Assembly (NCBI GenBank): GCA_021234155.1 | Contig: JAJEKV010000224.1 | Coordinates: forward strand, 248,001 to 312,000 | Source of the DNA: Isoetes taiwanensis | Taxonomy: Eukaryota; Streptophyta; Lycopodiopsida; Isoetales; Isoetaceae | Reading direction: 5' to 3' | DNA: 64,000 bases | Notes under the pieces: model-generated | Told to the model about the DNA's origin: nothing | Seen by the model: the letters and a program-made list of their open reading frames with translations, nothing else | Database searches by the model: none | Part shown: one piece after another, positions 11,374 to 23,240 of the stretch | How positions within the stretch are numbered: the first letter of the stretch is position 1 | Layout: every line of letters begins with the position of its first letter | Made by a program: the position numbers and the translations under genes

Positions 11374-12589
11374 TAGCAGCATCACCACCACATAGTGTTA
11401 GACCAAATTTTGCACGAGGTCATACAAAGGGAAACTTATCTAGATGCCAAACAACAACATGACAAGCTTTGACACAAAAAGTATGTTGGCTTGTTAAATT
11501 CAATAAGAAAACCTATAGCATTGAGGCAAGAAATAGAATGGGGCAAGCGCATTGAAATTCAACACTAAAACCAATATCCAATACATGCAAAATGTCATGC
11601 CTCCTCAACAATCATCCTTAATCAACATTCATGAAAGTGTTAGCTTCAAGCACATTATACATATCTCTTACCAGGTGGACCTCATGATGAATTTCAAGAA
11701 AATTTTTATGCTGTGTAGCAAACTTCCTGTAATAACATTCATCTTCCAAAGTCAATCTTCAAGAAAATTTTCCAATTAGAGATATTCAATCAGTCAATCT
11801 CCAAAGAGATTTTGCAATTTCAGTAAGCCAATCTCCAATGAGATTTTGCAATGTCAGTAAGTCAAATCTTTAATGAGATGTTCAATTAGATACTGGCCAA
11901 TTTTCAATCAAGCTCCAAGGAGATTGCTTTGCCAAATTTCTAGTTTGCAATTATATATTTGTCAATTTTCAATAACATATCTTCTAGTTTGCATCTCTAA
12001 TGAGATTTTCATTACACACTAGCAAATCGTAGAATTAGATCTATAACAAGATAGTAGCATGACAAGACATATGCCAAAATATGATATTCGTCATCACCAT
12101 ATGCGATTAGAGCATCAAATACATCATTCAATTTCAACCCCCATACATTATGTATATATCCGGCAAGTGCCAAAAAGCCACATCCATTGTAAAGAAATTA
12201 ATCGACACCTCAGATTATTGAATACAAAACCAATAAACATAATACCTGTCGTTCTTTACCATAACTTGTTCATGCTAGCCGTTCAACAGTGTAGCTAGCA
12301 GATAAATCCAACTGCTAAAATTCCTAAGCATATGGTCACTGTAATAATCAAAATTTGCACACCTTCATGCTATCATACTTAACTTGCATACGTAAGTTCC
12401 ATCATTTAAAACTTCCATGCTTAACTTACATGATTCAAGACTTCCATGCTTAACTTCCATGATTCAAGACTTTCATGCTTAAACTTTCATGATTCAAGAC
12501 TTCCATGCTTAACTTTCATGATTCAAGACTTTCATGCTTAATTTAAGAGGTATTTAACATCCCTGGGATATGGCTAAAGGCAATGCATA
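11374..12589 (-). repeat. Large inverted repeat, right arm (1.2 kb)
   Basis: Reverse complement of 6347-7549. The short frame of 75 codons at 11552-11779 is nearly identical to the minus-strand frame at 7376-7149, which shows the high similarity of the arms. The 29 bp repeats reappear at about 12400-12545 in the opposite sense. It is flanked on both sides by direct copies of copia integrase fragment B. Confidence 0.85.
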
Positions 12590-12590
12590 G

Positions 12591-13750
12591 TCAGATATTC
12601 TAACATCCATCGTGTTGACTTTCATGCTCGACGTGCAATAACATCATCATAAGGAACCTCATGAATAATCTCATTAAGACCAAAATGATCTTCCCCATCA
12701 ATATTAGCAAAATTATGAACAAAGTCAAGGACATCAAGAGCAAAGGCAGATTCAGTAATAGAAGCAGGGGCAGCGACAGAAGCATGATTTTATGAATAGA
12801 ATGAAGCATAAGTAAATGGAAAGCTGATCCCCAAATTGATATATTTTGGCATTATAGGCATATCTAACAAAATAGATTCCTTAGCAAAATCATCATTTTT
12901 TACTCTCTTCAGGAGGAATATGAACATAAGCATACAGCAAACCAAAATCGTACAAAATTGGCAACATTGGGTTTAATAGCAGATCAAGCTTCTAATGAAG
13001 TTTTGCCTTTCAAAAAATAAGTAAGCAATTTTGCAAGTACACAGCAGCGCCAACAACTTCTGCATAGAAACACATCCAAATTAATATGATTAAGCATGCA
13101 ATGCACCACATTCACGATGGTGCAATTCTTCCTCTCAGCAATACCATCCTGTTGAGGAGAATAAGACGCAATGTATTCAAGAACAATGCTTGAATTTGCA
13201 CAAACTTTATCAAATACCAAGGACTTAAACTTGCCACCATTATCAGTTCACAGTCTCTGAATCATTGTTCTAGTTTGAACTCCTATCATCTTTTTGGAAG
13301 TACAAAAGACTGATAATACTTCAAGTTTTTTAGTAATAAAGTACATAAATGTATAGCCAAAGAGAATCACAGAATCATAGAACGGCCCACAAAGTTTAGA
13401 ACGGACCAGTTCTAAGACTCGCGTAGCACGATATCTTTCCCCAGAGAATGAGTGGCAATGTGGCTTACCAATAACATATGCCTCACAAGCATTCAATACT
13501 CCACAAGGTTATCACTACTCATGTCCAAAAGAGCTTGAAAGCTAGCATGACCAAAATGTCAATGCCACAAAGTACTGATATCATCACCATGAGATATCAC
13601 ACCATTAGCAAACCCATCATTCATCTTGAGTTTATAAAGATTGCCTTTGATGACAAACTGTGAAAGGTCTTCATATTTTATTTGGCGACCATATCTTAAA
13701 AGAGGTTTCCATGTATTTTCAAAGAGCCATAAAGAACTAGCATCACCACC
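12591..13750 (-). pseudogene. Ty1-copia integrase fragment B' (duplicate)
   Basis: Near-identical direct repeat of 10315-11373, beginning with the same TCAGATATTCTAACATCCAT phrase. It keeps about 90 bp of integrase near 13360-13450 that the first copy lacks (CEAYVIGKPHCHSFSGE and following residues). Frames are broken. It ends where the second primer-binding site and leader begin on the plus strand. Confidence 0.75.
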
Positions 13751-13753
13751 ACA

Positions 13754-14147
13754 TGGTATCAGAGCCAAATTCGTTGTACAGTCTATAAGCATTAGTTTTA
13801 TGTTTGATGCAAAAGCAAAAGTAGAAAGTCGCAGCTATGGAGTAAAAAGATAGCCTTGCTTTGGAAGGCCATAATTTTTCTAATATAGATCAGATTCATG
13901 CGATCTAAAGCTTGCTGGAAAGAACTTAAAGTCTAGTTTAAGTGAGAACAAAAATCAGCCAAAAAGGATAATTATTTTTTGGGTTATCGCAATGTTAGTG
14001 ACTAACCTTGTTTTAACACAACAGGAGAAAAAGCAAGGATGGAGAGTGGTATTCATATTGGATAGTCAATTCTTCGTTATTTGTTGAAGATAAAAAGTAG
14101 TATTACTTGTTGATGATTAACTATATCCTTTTAATGCATCTGTGAAT
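13754..14147 (+). repeat. tRNA-Met primer-binding site and copia leader, copy 2
   Basis: TGGTATCAGAGCC lies at 13754-13766 and is followed by about 385 bp nearly identical to 5743-6124. No LTR precedes it: the upstream sequence is copia integrase in the opposite sense. It is therefore a recombination junction and not a normal element start. Confidence 0.8.
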
Positions 14148-15910
14148 CTTTATGCTCTTCAACTGAATGATGAGTTTGCTAATGTTGTGATATCTCGTGG
14201 TGATGATATCAGTACTTTGTGGCATCGACGCTTTGGTCATGCTAACTTTCAAGCTCTTTTGGACATGAGCTGTGATGAACTTGTGGATGGACTCAATTTG
14301 TCAACCCATGGTGTATTGAGTGTTTGTGAGGCTTGTGCTCTTGATAAGCAGCATCGCCATCCATTCTCTGGAGATGGACATCCTATCTCGCATTTCTTAG
14401 AACTTGTACATTCTGATCTTTGTGGCCCATTTTGTGTTTCCATAGATAAAGCCCTATACTTTCTTCTTTTCATTGATGATTATACTCGCTATACCTTTGT
14501 GTACTTTCTTTCCAAAAAAATCTGATGTCCTATCCATCTTTTGTACCTTTAAGAAATTGGTTGAGGTTCAAACTGGAACCATGATTCAAAGATTAGCGAC
14601 CGATAATGGTGGTGAGTTTAAATCTTTGGCTTTTGACAAAGTTTGTGCAGAATCGGATATTTTTCATGAATATACCGTGCCTTATTCTCCCCCAACAGAA
14701 TAGTGTTCTTTGAAAGGAAGAATCGCACAATCATGAATGTTGTGCGCGTTGTATGCTTATTCATTTCGGTTTGATAAGTGTTTTGGGGGTGGAAGTTGCA
14801 TTGCTGGCTGTGTATGTGCAAAATCGCTTGATTACTTCTCGCTTTGAAAGGCAAAACTCCGCTTTTGAAGCTGGTTTGGTCGTAAACCCAATGTTGCTAA
14901 CGGCGTGTTTTTGGTTGTACCGCTTATGTTCATATTCCAACCGAAAAAAGAAAAAAGATTGATCCCATTTGTTACTTTCAAAAGCTATTTTCCTTGATAT
15001 GCTTCTAATGCTAAAGCATATCGTTTTTGGGATCCCATTTCTCGAAAAGTTATCATTAGTCGTGATGCTAGTTTTGATGAGCTTTCTATGTTACGCTTCA
15101 AACCTCATAATCAACATGAAAGTGAAATACTTGCTGAATTTCCTTTTTCAGATGATGATCTTTTTACTGATGTTCCTATGCTGCCTACTACTCCTCTCAT
15201 TGCCCCTGCTATCCTTGATGCACATAATCCGATTGCTGAAGCTCTTGATGTTCCTGAACTTGCTTATGATTTTGCTAATGATGGTGATTATGATGAGGAA
15301 GATCATGATGGTCTTGATGAAGTTATTCATGAGGGTGCTCATGATGATGAAGTTATTCATGAGGTTCCTCATGATGATGCTATTGTTGCACGTCGAGCTT
15401 GGAAGCCGACGCAACGGATCTTAGATTATTATTCTGCTTTGGCTATGACTGCTGATCCAATTTCTGTTGCTGATGCTCTCAGTTCAGATCAAGCAGAATC
15501 ATGGAAAATGGCTATGGAGGCTGAATATGAGTCCTTGATCAATAAAGGTACATGGGAACTTGTGGAATTACCTGCAGCACGAAAGCCCATTCAATGTAAG
15601 TGGATTTTTAAGACCAAGGTTAAAGCTGATGGTTCTTTTGATAAATTCAAAGCTCGCCTTGTTGTCAAAGGTTTCTCACAAGTTGAAGGTGTAGATTATG
15701 AGGAAACCTTTTCTCCGGTTACGCGCCTTACAAGTTTGCGAAAGTGTTGTTAGCCTTTGCAAAGGCAAAGATGATCTTCGTGATACATCAAATGGATGTA
15801 AAGACAACCTTCTTGAATGGTGATTTGAGTGAAGAGATTTACATGGTACAACCTGCTGGATTTGTTGTGTCTGGACAAGAACACTTGGTGTGTAGATTGA
15901 GATGCTTGGC
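14148..15910 (+). pseudogene. Ty1-copia integrase and RT N-terminus, copy C
   Basis: Plus-strand relative of the minus-strand copy at 7.5-9.5 kb. It has the GAG-pre-integrase block (LWHRRFGHANFQALLDMS), the integrase core (LVHSDLCGPF; NGGEFKSLAF after a frameshift at 14515), a damaged NGVAERK region at 14695, and a linker with Asp/Glu/His-rich repeats at 15230-15390. RT follows, with WKMAMEAEYESLINKGTWEL, CKWIFKTK and [20 protein letters not shown]. After a frameshift at 15745 come [20 protein letters not shown] and [19 protein letters not shown]. Sequence then leaves copia at about 15905. Gag, protease and the catalytic YVDD part are absent. The retained RT N-terminus is the part missing from the minus-strand copy. 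Confidence 0.85.
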
Positions 15911-17399
15911 ATTTGTTTTAGATTGGTGTGTAGATTGGAATGCTTGGCATTTGTTTTAGATAATGTTTGCTGATGTTGTTATTCCCAATGCAGATTTGAT
16001 CGACAAATATGCTTGTGTATATGAAGGTAAATATTTCAGTTGTATATAAAGAAAAGAGAAGTTTCTGCTTTATTATTGTCGTTCTTTTTAATTATCTATT
16101 AGTTTAATGTTGGTACAAAAAGCATGGATGCTTTCAAAGCCAGAAACAATTGAATCCACACAGGATCTTGTAGTGCTGCAATTCTTAAGTTTATGTCGTT
16201 CTCGATGGGCCAAATGGAAATACCTGGGTTCAAATCCTGGAGCTTTGAGGTATCTAATATACATTTATGTTGCTTTAATACAAGAAATCTTTGATGTTTT
16301 GGTATAAAAGCTAATATGCTTGATTACGTTGGCAAATGTTTTTTACCAAAATTTTGGGTTGAAAAAAAAAGTTTTAATTACAAATTGGAGAAAGGACAAA
16401 GCAGATCATTATGGGATCATGATTAAAGAAGGCACATCTATATCAAGTATGAAGCATGATATTTTAAAAGGGGTCATGACTTTATATAAAAGGATGGAGC
16501 AAATAAAGAAGATAGGCAACGATATTTATATTTGTTGGACCTTTATCCTTTATTAAAAGGTAGATAATGAATATATATATAGAAGGAGGCCAATGAACAT
16601 ATACAAGGGGCAACCAAACATGGATACAATGCCAAGATTGAGGACAAAAACAGCGGATATCTGAAGCAAAAGGAGCAACGACACATAAGATTGGGATAAA
16701 CCGACATAACAGGGATCAGCTTTTTAACAAGGAACAACTTTTCAACAATGATTCTAGCAGCCAATTCAGATCAACGAGGAGCAATCAGGACGTTGTTTCC
16801 AAATTAAGAAAAAAAAATTATTTTCATCTTATCATTCCCGGGTTGTTTAGAATCCTCTGATCCTCGTATATAGGTAATCAGCTGAAGCTGGAAGTAAAAG
16901 CATAGGAAGTGTCGGAGTTGGATACACGAAAAGGCCATACTTAGCCTCAATCCCCTGCTCCAGCAATGTACTCAGCCTCAATACCATGTTCCAGCAGCTA
17001 TGATGGATTCTAGGCTTGGCTATTAGTTGGAGTAGAAGCTGTAGTTGCAACAGAATCATATGCCAGGATTTTTTTCAGGAACTCTGTGGCAACTAGGGAG
17101 CTTTATTTGCTTTATCTAGTTGCATCGAAAAGTCGGATCTGTGAAGAGTGTCGAATCGGAAAGTCGGATCTGTGAAGAGTGTCAAACTCGAAATGAGGCT
17201 GGAATTAGAATCTTTCTATTGGATAGAAATGTGGTTTAGAATTCATTTCGCTGTATTTTGGTTGAAAAAAAAAAATAAAGAAGTGCGTGCCAGGAACTAA
17301 CTGCCCAGAAGCTGGACTCTTCATTTCTTACAAAACAAATTTGATTTTTTTTGTTTTGGCGTGTTATGGGATTTGTGCATGTTTAATAGTTTATATTCT
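15911..17399. other. AT-rich, gene-free region
   Basis: A 30 bp phrase near 15900-15955 is partly duplicated (TTGGCATTTGTTTTAGATTG). GTCGGATCTGTGAAGAGTGT occurs twice at about 17132 and 17162. The 60-80 codon frames at 16107-16556 match no family I recognise. Confidence 0.45.
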
Positions 17400-18030
17400 T
17401 TATATAGTTTACTAATCGCATATTTCTATTTAGCCATAATGACTTTAGCGAAACTTGCTCGAAGCTAATTTCAAAACTTTTTGTGATTTGTCTAGACTCT
17501 TCAAATTTTCTCTCTCATGATTCTAGCATTACTAAACTAACTTGAACTTCATCCCAAAAGTTTGTGTGGTGTGGGCACATAAAACATTAAGCTAAAACTA
17601 TTATATTTTTGCTTAATTGTTTCCATTTCTTTTAATCATTTTCTTTATGGAAACATACTAAAAAATGCCAGCTATCTAAGACTAGGCTCTAAATTATTTC
17701 AAGGATGCTAAGTAATAAATTCTAATCATATATTTTTTTATTACGTAAAATCACTTTAGCTAATAGCACAAAACTTATTCTCAAATTTTCTATGGTTTAG
17801 CTAAACGTCACAAATTTTCACTCCCTTACTTTCTAGTGTTTGGTTAAAGAGTTGAACATTGGTGCGGGGCGAGAAAGATTAAGTTAAAATATATTATTTT
17901 TCTCCTATTTTTCCATTTATTTTAGTCGACATTTTAAAAAATATGATAAAAAATCGCCAAATTGCTAAGTTTAGCCATTAAATTATTCCATGTTTTTCAT
18001 GAGCTTGCCAATGTTTTTTGAATTTTTATT
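17400..18030 (+). repeat. Diverged tandem duplication, unit about 310 bp
   Basis: The two halves, about 17400-17720 and 17725-18030, share the same series of landmarks: a CATATTT start, ACTTTAGC, TTTGTGATTTGTCTAG or its counterpart, GGGCACATAAAACATTAAG or its counterpart, a TTTCCATTT block and a TAAATTATTYCA block. Divergence is high, so the duplication is old. No coding potential. Confidence 0.55.
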
Positions 18031-18364
18031 TTTGTTTCAAACCAAAAAAATAACATCTCCCATAATGCACCAAAACAAAACAATAGACTTGCATGTAGAT
18101 CATGTCTTCCTGTTTTAAGAAACAATGGGATGTTTTAGCCTTTCGTACAGAAACCAATACCAATTCCATTAAACATTCATTGTTTGATGGAGAAACTCAT
18201 TATAGTTATGTATTTGTAGTGGCAATGATTTCCAACTGAAATATTTCTTATTATATCTAGTAAACCAATAGTAATTGCATTGTCAAAAGCACTATGATTT
18301 GATGGCAACACAATTACTATTTAGCATGTAATATTATTTTTATAAAAAGATTGGAACATTTTAA

Positions 18365-18575
18365 TGTATGGGATAACATTGCTTTAGACGTGGAATTCAT
18401 TTGCAAACCACTTTAGGTTGGAATATTTTAGTGTATGGGATGTGGACTTCATTTGCAAACCACCTTAGGTTGGAGTGTTTTTGTGTATGGGATAACATTG
18501 CTTCCTGTGAAAAGACGTGGGCTTCATTTGCAAATCACTTTAGGTTGCACACACAAGTTCATTTTAGGTTGCACA
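18365..18575 (+). repeat. Tandem repeat, three to four units of about 60-85 bp
   Basis: The unit contains CTTCATTTGCAAACCACTTT, AGGTTGGAATATTTT and GTGTATGGGATAACATTGCT. Copies begin near 18390, 18447 and 18520, with a final partial AGGTTGCACA pair at 18541-18575. Units differ by internal indels. Confidence 0.75.
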
Positions 18576-19470
18576 TACATTTAAAACAAAATCTGGTATT
18601 GATTTATGATCTACATAATTAATTGTACCACATAAAACGTAGTAATAAACCACTATTATCAACCGAATAAACAAACTGCCATAAAGAACCATGAAGGTGA
18701 ACTGTGATAATAAATTAGAATAATAAACTATACTATGCAAGTAATAGTAGTTACCAACACAATAACCCACATAGTAATATTAATTTATTATAGTGGTTTC
18801 GTGTAAACACTGTTTGAAAAAACTAGTATTGACTATGATTTGGAGGTCTTGTATTATGCATGTAGCAAGGCAACGAATTTATACTGCTTCTGGTCTCTTA
18901 GGAGGCCTTCCCTTCTCATCCACCCAAGCATGCCCTGTCCAGACCTAACACCTCTAGCAAATCGCTTGAGCATGGAAACAACCTAAAACATACTAGTACT
19001 AGCTTCAATAGAAGCTTCATTGCTCGCCATTGCGCTCCACAAAACACAGAGAAATAAAAAGACATGCCTCCACCAGATCTGGAAAGAACAGCGGGCTGCT
19101 TCCAAGAAAATTGGTCGAATTCTGCCAAGCAACCCATCATTCAAAATCAACTAAGGGAGGGTGCCCTACTTTGGCTCGCATATGAGCAAATCAGCAATTG
19201 TACATCCTTCTTTAGCTCCAAATTCTCTGAAATTACACCAACAAGAAGTTGAAGTATTATACTACAAATTCCATAAAAAAAATCAGAAAAAAACTTGGCA
19301 GAAGGCTGATTTTATACCTCAAAGTCGACAGCTCAGTGACCCCTCATGGCACAAGGTGTTCCATTATGGCTCAATGGATCTTGGCATTGCTTTATCTCCT
19401 TACTGGCATACCTAAAGGCTCTAATGGCACACCTGCAAGCATAATTTGGCATCAATTAATGTTCGAGGCA
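18576..19470. other. Gene-free AT-rich region
   Basis: No domain, RNA or clear repeat was recognised before the copia LTR remnant. The short frames at 18916-19470 have no family match. Confidence 0.4.
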
Positions 19471-19636
19471 TTCTAGGCCTCACACCAATTATCTAGATAT
19501 TATTAGTGTCTTTATCTTCTTATTATTAGATACTTTGCCTTTTAGGCATGATATATGTGTTACATGAAAAGCATTAATGTTATCACCTTGTGTATGCAAC
19601 TCCTCTTGTTATTTACTTGTTATTCATTTATTTAAT
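19471..19636 (+). repeat. 5' LTR remnant of copia D
   Basis: About 166 bp match the last two thirds of the 3' LTR at 33393-33563 (TCTAGGCCTCACACCAATTA, AGGCATGATATATGT, CAACTCCTCTTGTTATTTAC). Upstream similarity stops abruptly, so the beginning of this LTR is lost or replaced. The copies differ by substitutions and a short internal TTATTA indel. Confidence 0.85.
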
Positions 19637-20293
19637 ATGGTATCAGAGCAGGCAACGGTTTCCATACGTGGAGCGACTGGGACAAAGACACTCTATGTGT
19701 TTGATGGAACGGGTTATCCTGCATGGAAAACAAAGATGAAAATTGTACTTCGAAGTGACAAAGTTATTGATGTTGTGTTAGGAGCGTTGATGCATCCTCT
19801 GCAATCTGAAAGTACGCTTGGGGTTCTTTTGACACAAGGGCCTCAATATGATGCATGGCATAAACAAGTAGAAGATTGGGATGATAAAGATCAGGTTGCT
19901 CGAGGCATGATACTTTATGCCCTTAAAGATTCCATTCTTATTGATGCCGAAGTATATGAGCATGCTAATGAAGTATGGGAGTATTTGGACAAAATTTATT
20001 TGAAGCGGACAAAACAAGAAGTATTACATTTACGTAACAAATTGAGCAGTTTAAAGTACATGGTTACAGATTCTATTGATGATCATATTGTTAAATTCAA
20101 AGAGTTGGTAGAACAACTATCAGCAGCTGGGGCACCAGTGGAAAAAGAGCAATTATTTGTTATGTTGTTAGGCACGATGCCTCATGATTTTGACACTATA
20201 ATCACCGTTCTTCTCAATAAAGAAGATTTGGCTTTTGAAAGTGCATGTTTGTCATTGAAAGATCATATTCGAAAAGTGAGGTTGTTCCCCTAG
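19637..20293 (+). CDS. Ty1-copia gag (UBN2-type), element D
   Basis: Gag packages element RNA into virus-like particles. The frame starts with ATG at 19637, whose TGG overlaps the tRNA-Met primer-binding site (TGGTATCAGAGCA, 19638-19650), giving MVSEQATVS. The gag features are YVFDGTGYPAWKTKMKIVL (residues about 20-38), the DWDDKDQVARGMILYAL block and VWEYLDKIYLKRTKQEVLHL, typical of copia UBN2/gag_pre domains, then FVMLLGTMPHDFDTII. The frame ends after 218 codons at a TAG. The true frame continues after a shift: a zinc knuckle lies about 230 bp further on in another frame. A start codon inside the primer site is unusual but known from compact plant copia elements; a downstream ATG could also be used. 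Confidence 0.8.
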   Translation: MVSEQATVSIRGATGTKTLYVFDGTGYPAWKTKMKIVLRSDKVIDVVLGALMHPLQSESTLGVLLTQGPQYDAWHKQVEDWDDKDQVARGMILYALKDSILIDAEVYEHANEVWEYLDKIYLKRTKQEVLHLRNKLSSLKYMVTDSIDDHIVKFKELVEQLSAAGAPVEKEQLFVMLLGTMPHDFDTIITVLLNKEDLAFESACLSLKDHIRKVRLFP

Positions 20294-20499
20294 AGGAAAA
20301 AACTTTAATTGTTCATACCACTCCTGATGAGCAAATTTTTATAGGTTCTCGCCGTGCTAGGGAGCCTAGTGATGGTGAAACGGCTTTTATATTGCATATA
20401 AAAAGTTTGAAAAAGAAGCATACATCCCTAGACGGAATTTTTCTGCTCGACGCGATTCTACTAGTGGTTTTTCCGGTGGCACGAATCGAGCTTTTCCCC

Positions 20500-20855
20500 G
20501 AGTTACTGGCAATAAGGACCGTGCGTGTTCTTTTTGTGGCAAGCACAATCATGAAGACTTTAATTGTCACCTTCGCCAGTTTTTTGAAAAACACCATTCT
20601 CATAATAACATGGTTTATGAAGCTCGGGGTTTGCTAGTGGATTCATCCACTTATTTCATTGTTGATTCAGGAGCCAATTCTCTCATGACCTATGCTAAAG
20701 AGCATTTGGTGAATTATTTCGTATTAGCTACTGCTCACCGCATGGGACATCTCTATCAAATCAATCTTACCACTCATTTTGTGAATATATGGCGACAGAT
20801 AAAGGAAGTAGTTTGTCGTTGCTATGGCACCGCAAGTTTGGTCATGTCGGGCCCC
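20500..20855 (+). pseudogene. Copia D zinc knuckle, protease and GAG-pre-integrase start
   Basis: In one frame the zinc knuckle CSFCGKHNHEDFNC (CX2CX4HX4C, 20526-20567) is followed by the protease signature FIVDSGANSLMT (about 20655-20690). A frameshift then leads to LLWHRKFGHVG at 20822-20855, the GAG-pre-integrase motif. It is cut there by GC-rich LINE sequence. Protease length before the break is far below the normal about 100 residues, so an internal deletion is likely. Confidence 0.8.
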
Positions 20856-21499
20856 ACCACCACCCCCAAAGACCCAGGCCCTCGCCCACCTTTGGACCCG
20901 CAGGCCGCGGAACTCAAGAGCCAGCCGGAGAGGCCACAATGGGTAGTCCGGGGGCATGCGCCGAAAGGGGAGGGGAGAGTCTCGCCCACAACACCAACAC
21001 ACATTCTCGATCCCGGGATGACATTCCCGGCCAGTTCACATTTCCTCAGCAGCCCACATGGGGCTTCACGCCGGGGTCAAATCAAGATTGTCATATTCAA
21101 GGGTTGCGGATGCGCTGGTCGCGTGATGCCATATTGCAGACGGGGCAAGATGCCGGCGGGGCGTCCGACGTGGACCAGGACCTCACCCCCATTACCGGGG
21201 CACGGGGAATATTGTCGTGGTCGGAGAGACATCGCCACTAAGGGGGTGCCCTTGGCGCAGATTGGTTCGAGGCGGGGATGCACATTTTTTTCGCCAAACC
21301 ACGCTCGCGGGGAAGAGTCTCAACCGCGGTGATCGTGGCCCCGATTACGCTTCTCCTACCACGGCCCCCTTCTCACCCTACTCCCCGCTCCCTCACGACC
21401 CACGCCCCTTTAGCCACATGCCGCCTCCACTCCATCTACTTCTCCTCGGCCTCTGCTTCCCGGTCCTCCCCCGACTGTGCGCGATACCCGCGGCCACGA

Positions 21500-21754
21500 C
21501 AAATAGGAATTGTGCCTCCGGTGGTCTCATGGAATTGTCGAGGCTTCCTTTGGCAGAAGGGGGACAGTCTCAACTCCGTGGCAGCCGATATGGATCTCAT
21601 CTTTCTCATGGAGACATGGGAGCATCTTTCAGCCAATGGCTAGCTAATCTGCAGGGTTACCAACATTTCTCATTTCTTCAATACTGCATGACAGCCGAGG
21701 GGTCATGGTGGGGTCGCTTGCTACTACCGGACAACCTTGGCACATTCGGTTACC
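21500..21754 (+). pseudogene. LINE 1 endonuclease, N-terminal part
   Basis: The frame reads VSWNCRGF near 21524-21547, then SLNSVAADMDLIFLMETWEH, the first metal-binding region of LINE endonucleases (exonuclease-endonuclease-phosphatase fold). After a frameshift GVACYYRTTLAHSVT ends exactly at the left target duplication of the MITE. The continuation is at 22585. Confidence 0.8.
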
Positions 21755-22584
21755 AGGGAAAAAATTAAGCATACTATATATTTTTGCATAAAAAACGGTT
21801 TGGCTATTTTTCAAAATTTTACAGTATTTTATGATATACATTTGGCTAAAGTTATTATTATTATTATTACATTTATATGTATTTGGACTTGGCGAAACTT
21901 TTAAATTATCTATTATAAACTTTTACCTGGCTATTTTTTCGAACTGAAAAAAATAAAAATGTAAATTCAAATTTTGTAGCTTTAGATATATTGTACTGCA
22001 ATTATAAATAATAATCAGCAATCATTGAACACACAATAATATTAATAACCTTTTAATAGAAGCTCACAACTTAGCTTATAACATCCATAGTCTGAACTAC
22101 ATTTAATGTAACAACACCTGCCAGATATTGTGATTAAATTGCACTTATCTCTAACCCTTAAAAGAAGACGTTATGCAATCAACTCGGGCATCTAGAGAGA
22201 TATTGGCCATCTCTTACAATTATTTTTTGAGGATGCATATGTGGTATGTATACTAAAAATTCATAGTTTGAAAAACTACTATCACTGATGATGGTAGGTG
22301 GCGATGTGTAAAAGTCTATAATAAGGATTTATTTTTGTTTGGCTATTAATTATTTATTTAATATATAAATATTGTAATATAAAGAAAGGCTATTCCCTTT
22401 TTCTTTAAGGAAAATGGGGAAAATAGTTTGGCTAATCCTAAAAAAATAATAGAGTACTTGTTTTAATTATGGCTATTTTTTATTTTTTAAAAAGAAACCC
22501 CCTTCATAAAGTTCGCCGCAAAAATTGTCTAGACCCCCTAAAAAATCGCCATTTGGCTATTAATAGCCACTAATTTTTTCCATG
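21755..22584. mobile_element. AT-rich MITE, probably Mutator-like (9 bp TSD)
   Basis: An 830 bp, very AT-rich insert without long ORFs sits inside the LINE endonuclease. It is flanked by TCGGTTACC on both sides (21746-21754 and 22585-22593), a perfect 9 bp target-site duplication. Its ends are an inverted pair: GGAAAAAATTA at 21757-21767 and TAATTTTTTCC at 22571-22581. Removing the insert and one TSD restores the endonuclease reading frame exactly. A 9 bp TSD is typical of Mutator-like elements. Internal TTTGGCTATT phrases recur near both ends. It encodes no transposase, so it is non-autonomous. Confidence 0.85.
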
Positions 22585-23240
22585 TCGGTTACCCTCCAGA
22601 AGACAGACAGACACAACCGGTACTTGTGGGTTCGTGTGCATAATACCAGTGGCAACCCTCTTTTTCTGGCCGCCTGTTATTTCCCTCACGCAGAGAGCAC
22701 CTTCTATCGCAGACCACTTCGATGCGGATAGGATGGACCGACGTCGATCTATATGATGACATACTGGAAGACAAGTTGGTTGGGTAGGGTCGTCCTTCTT
22801 GGGGATTTCAATGCCGCGGAGACGGGGAGTAGAGCAGCCCATGAGACTTGACCCTTTGGTCGACGACGATGTCCTCGCAATCCACGCCCCCGCAGAGGCA
22901 ACCCGCCCCGAGGATGGGATGACAGCCGGTCACTCGCTTTGTGACCGGTTGCTCCCGCTATGTGGTATTTTTGACTTGATAATTTGCAATGGCTCTGTCA
23001 TAGTGGCCGCTTCTGCAAGTGCACTGGAGAGGACAATCGGGGGAGGGTCTAGTGTGGTGGACTATGTGCTCGTGGTTGCGCCAAGATATGCATTTCATCG
23101 GTCGTTTCGGTGGGCACCGGCGATCGGGGATGAGGAGGTCGATTCGGATCACCTCCCACTTTATTTGTACATGGTTTGGCAAGCCGCCGAACCCCCACTA
23201 TGCCAGCCCCTCGCCATCCCGGTTGCGATTAGATTATGAG
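22585..23240 (+). pseudogene. LINE 1 endonuclease, C-terminal part
   Basis: After the MITE the frame continues SVTLQKTDRHNRYLWVRVHN and PLFLAACYFPHAESTFY. Then come GDFNAAETGS at 22801-22830 (the GDFN motif) and, after frameshifts, SVVDYVLV and DSDHLPL at 23141-23161, the SDH motif with the catalytic His. The motif set is complete but spread over different frames, so the enzyme is dead. Confidence 0.8.
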
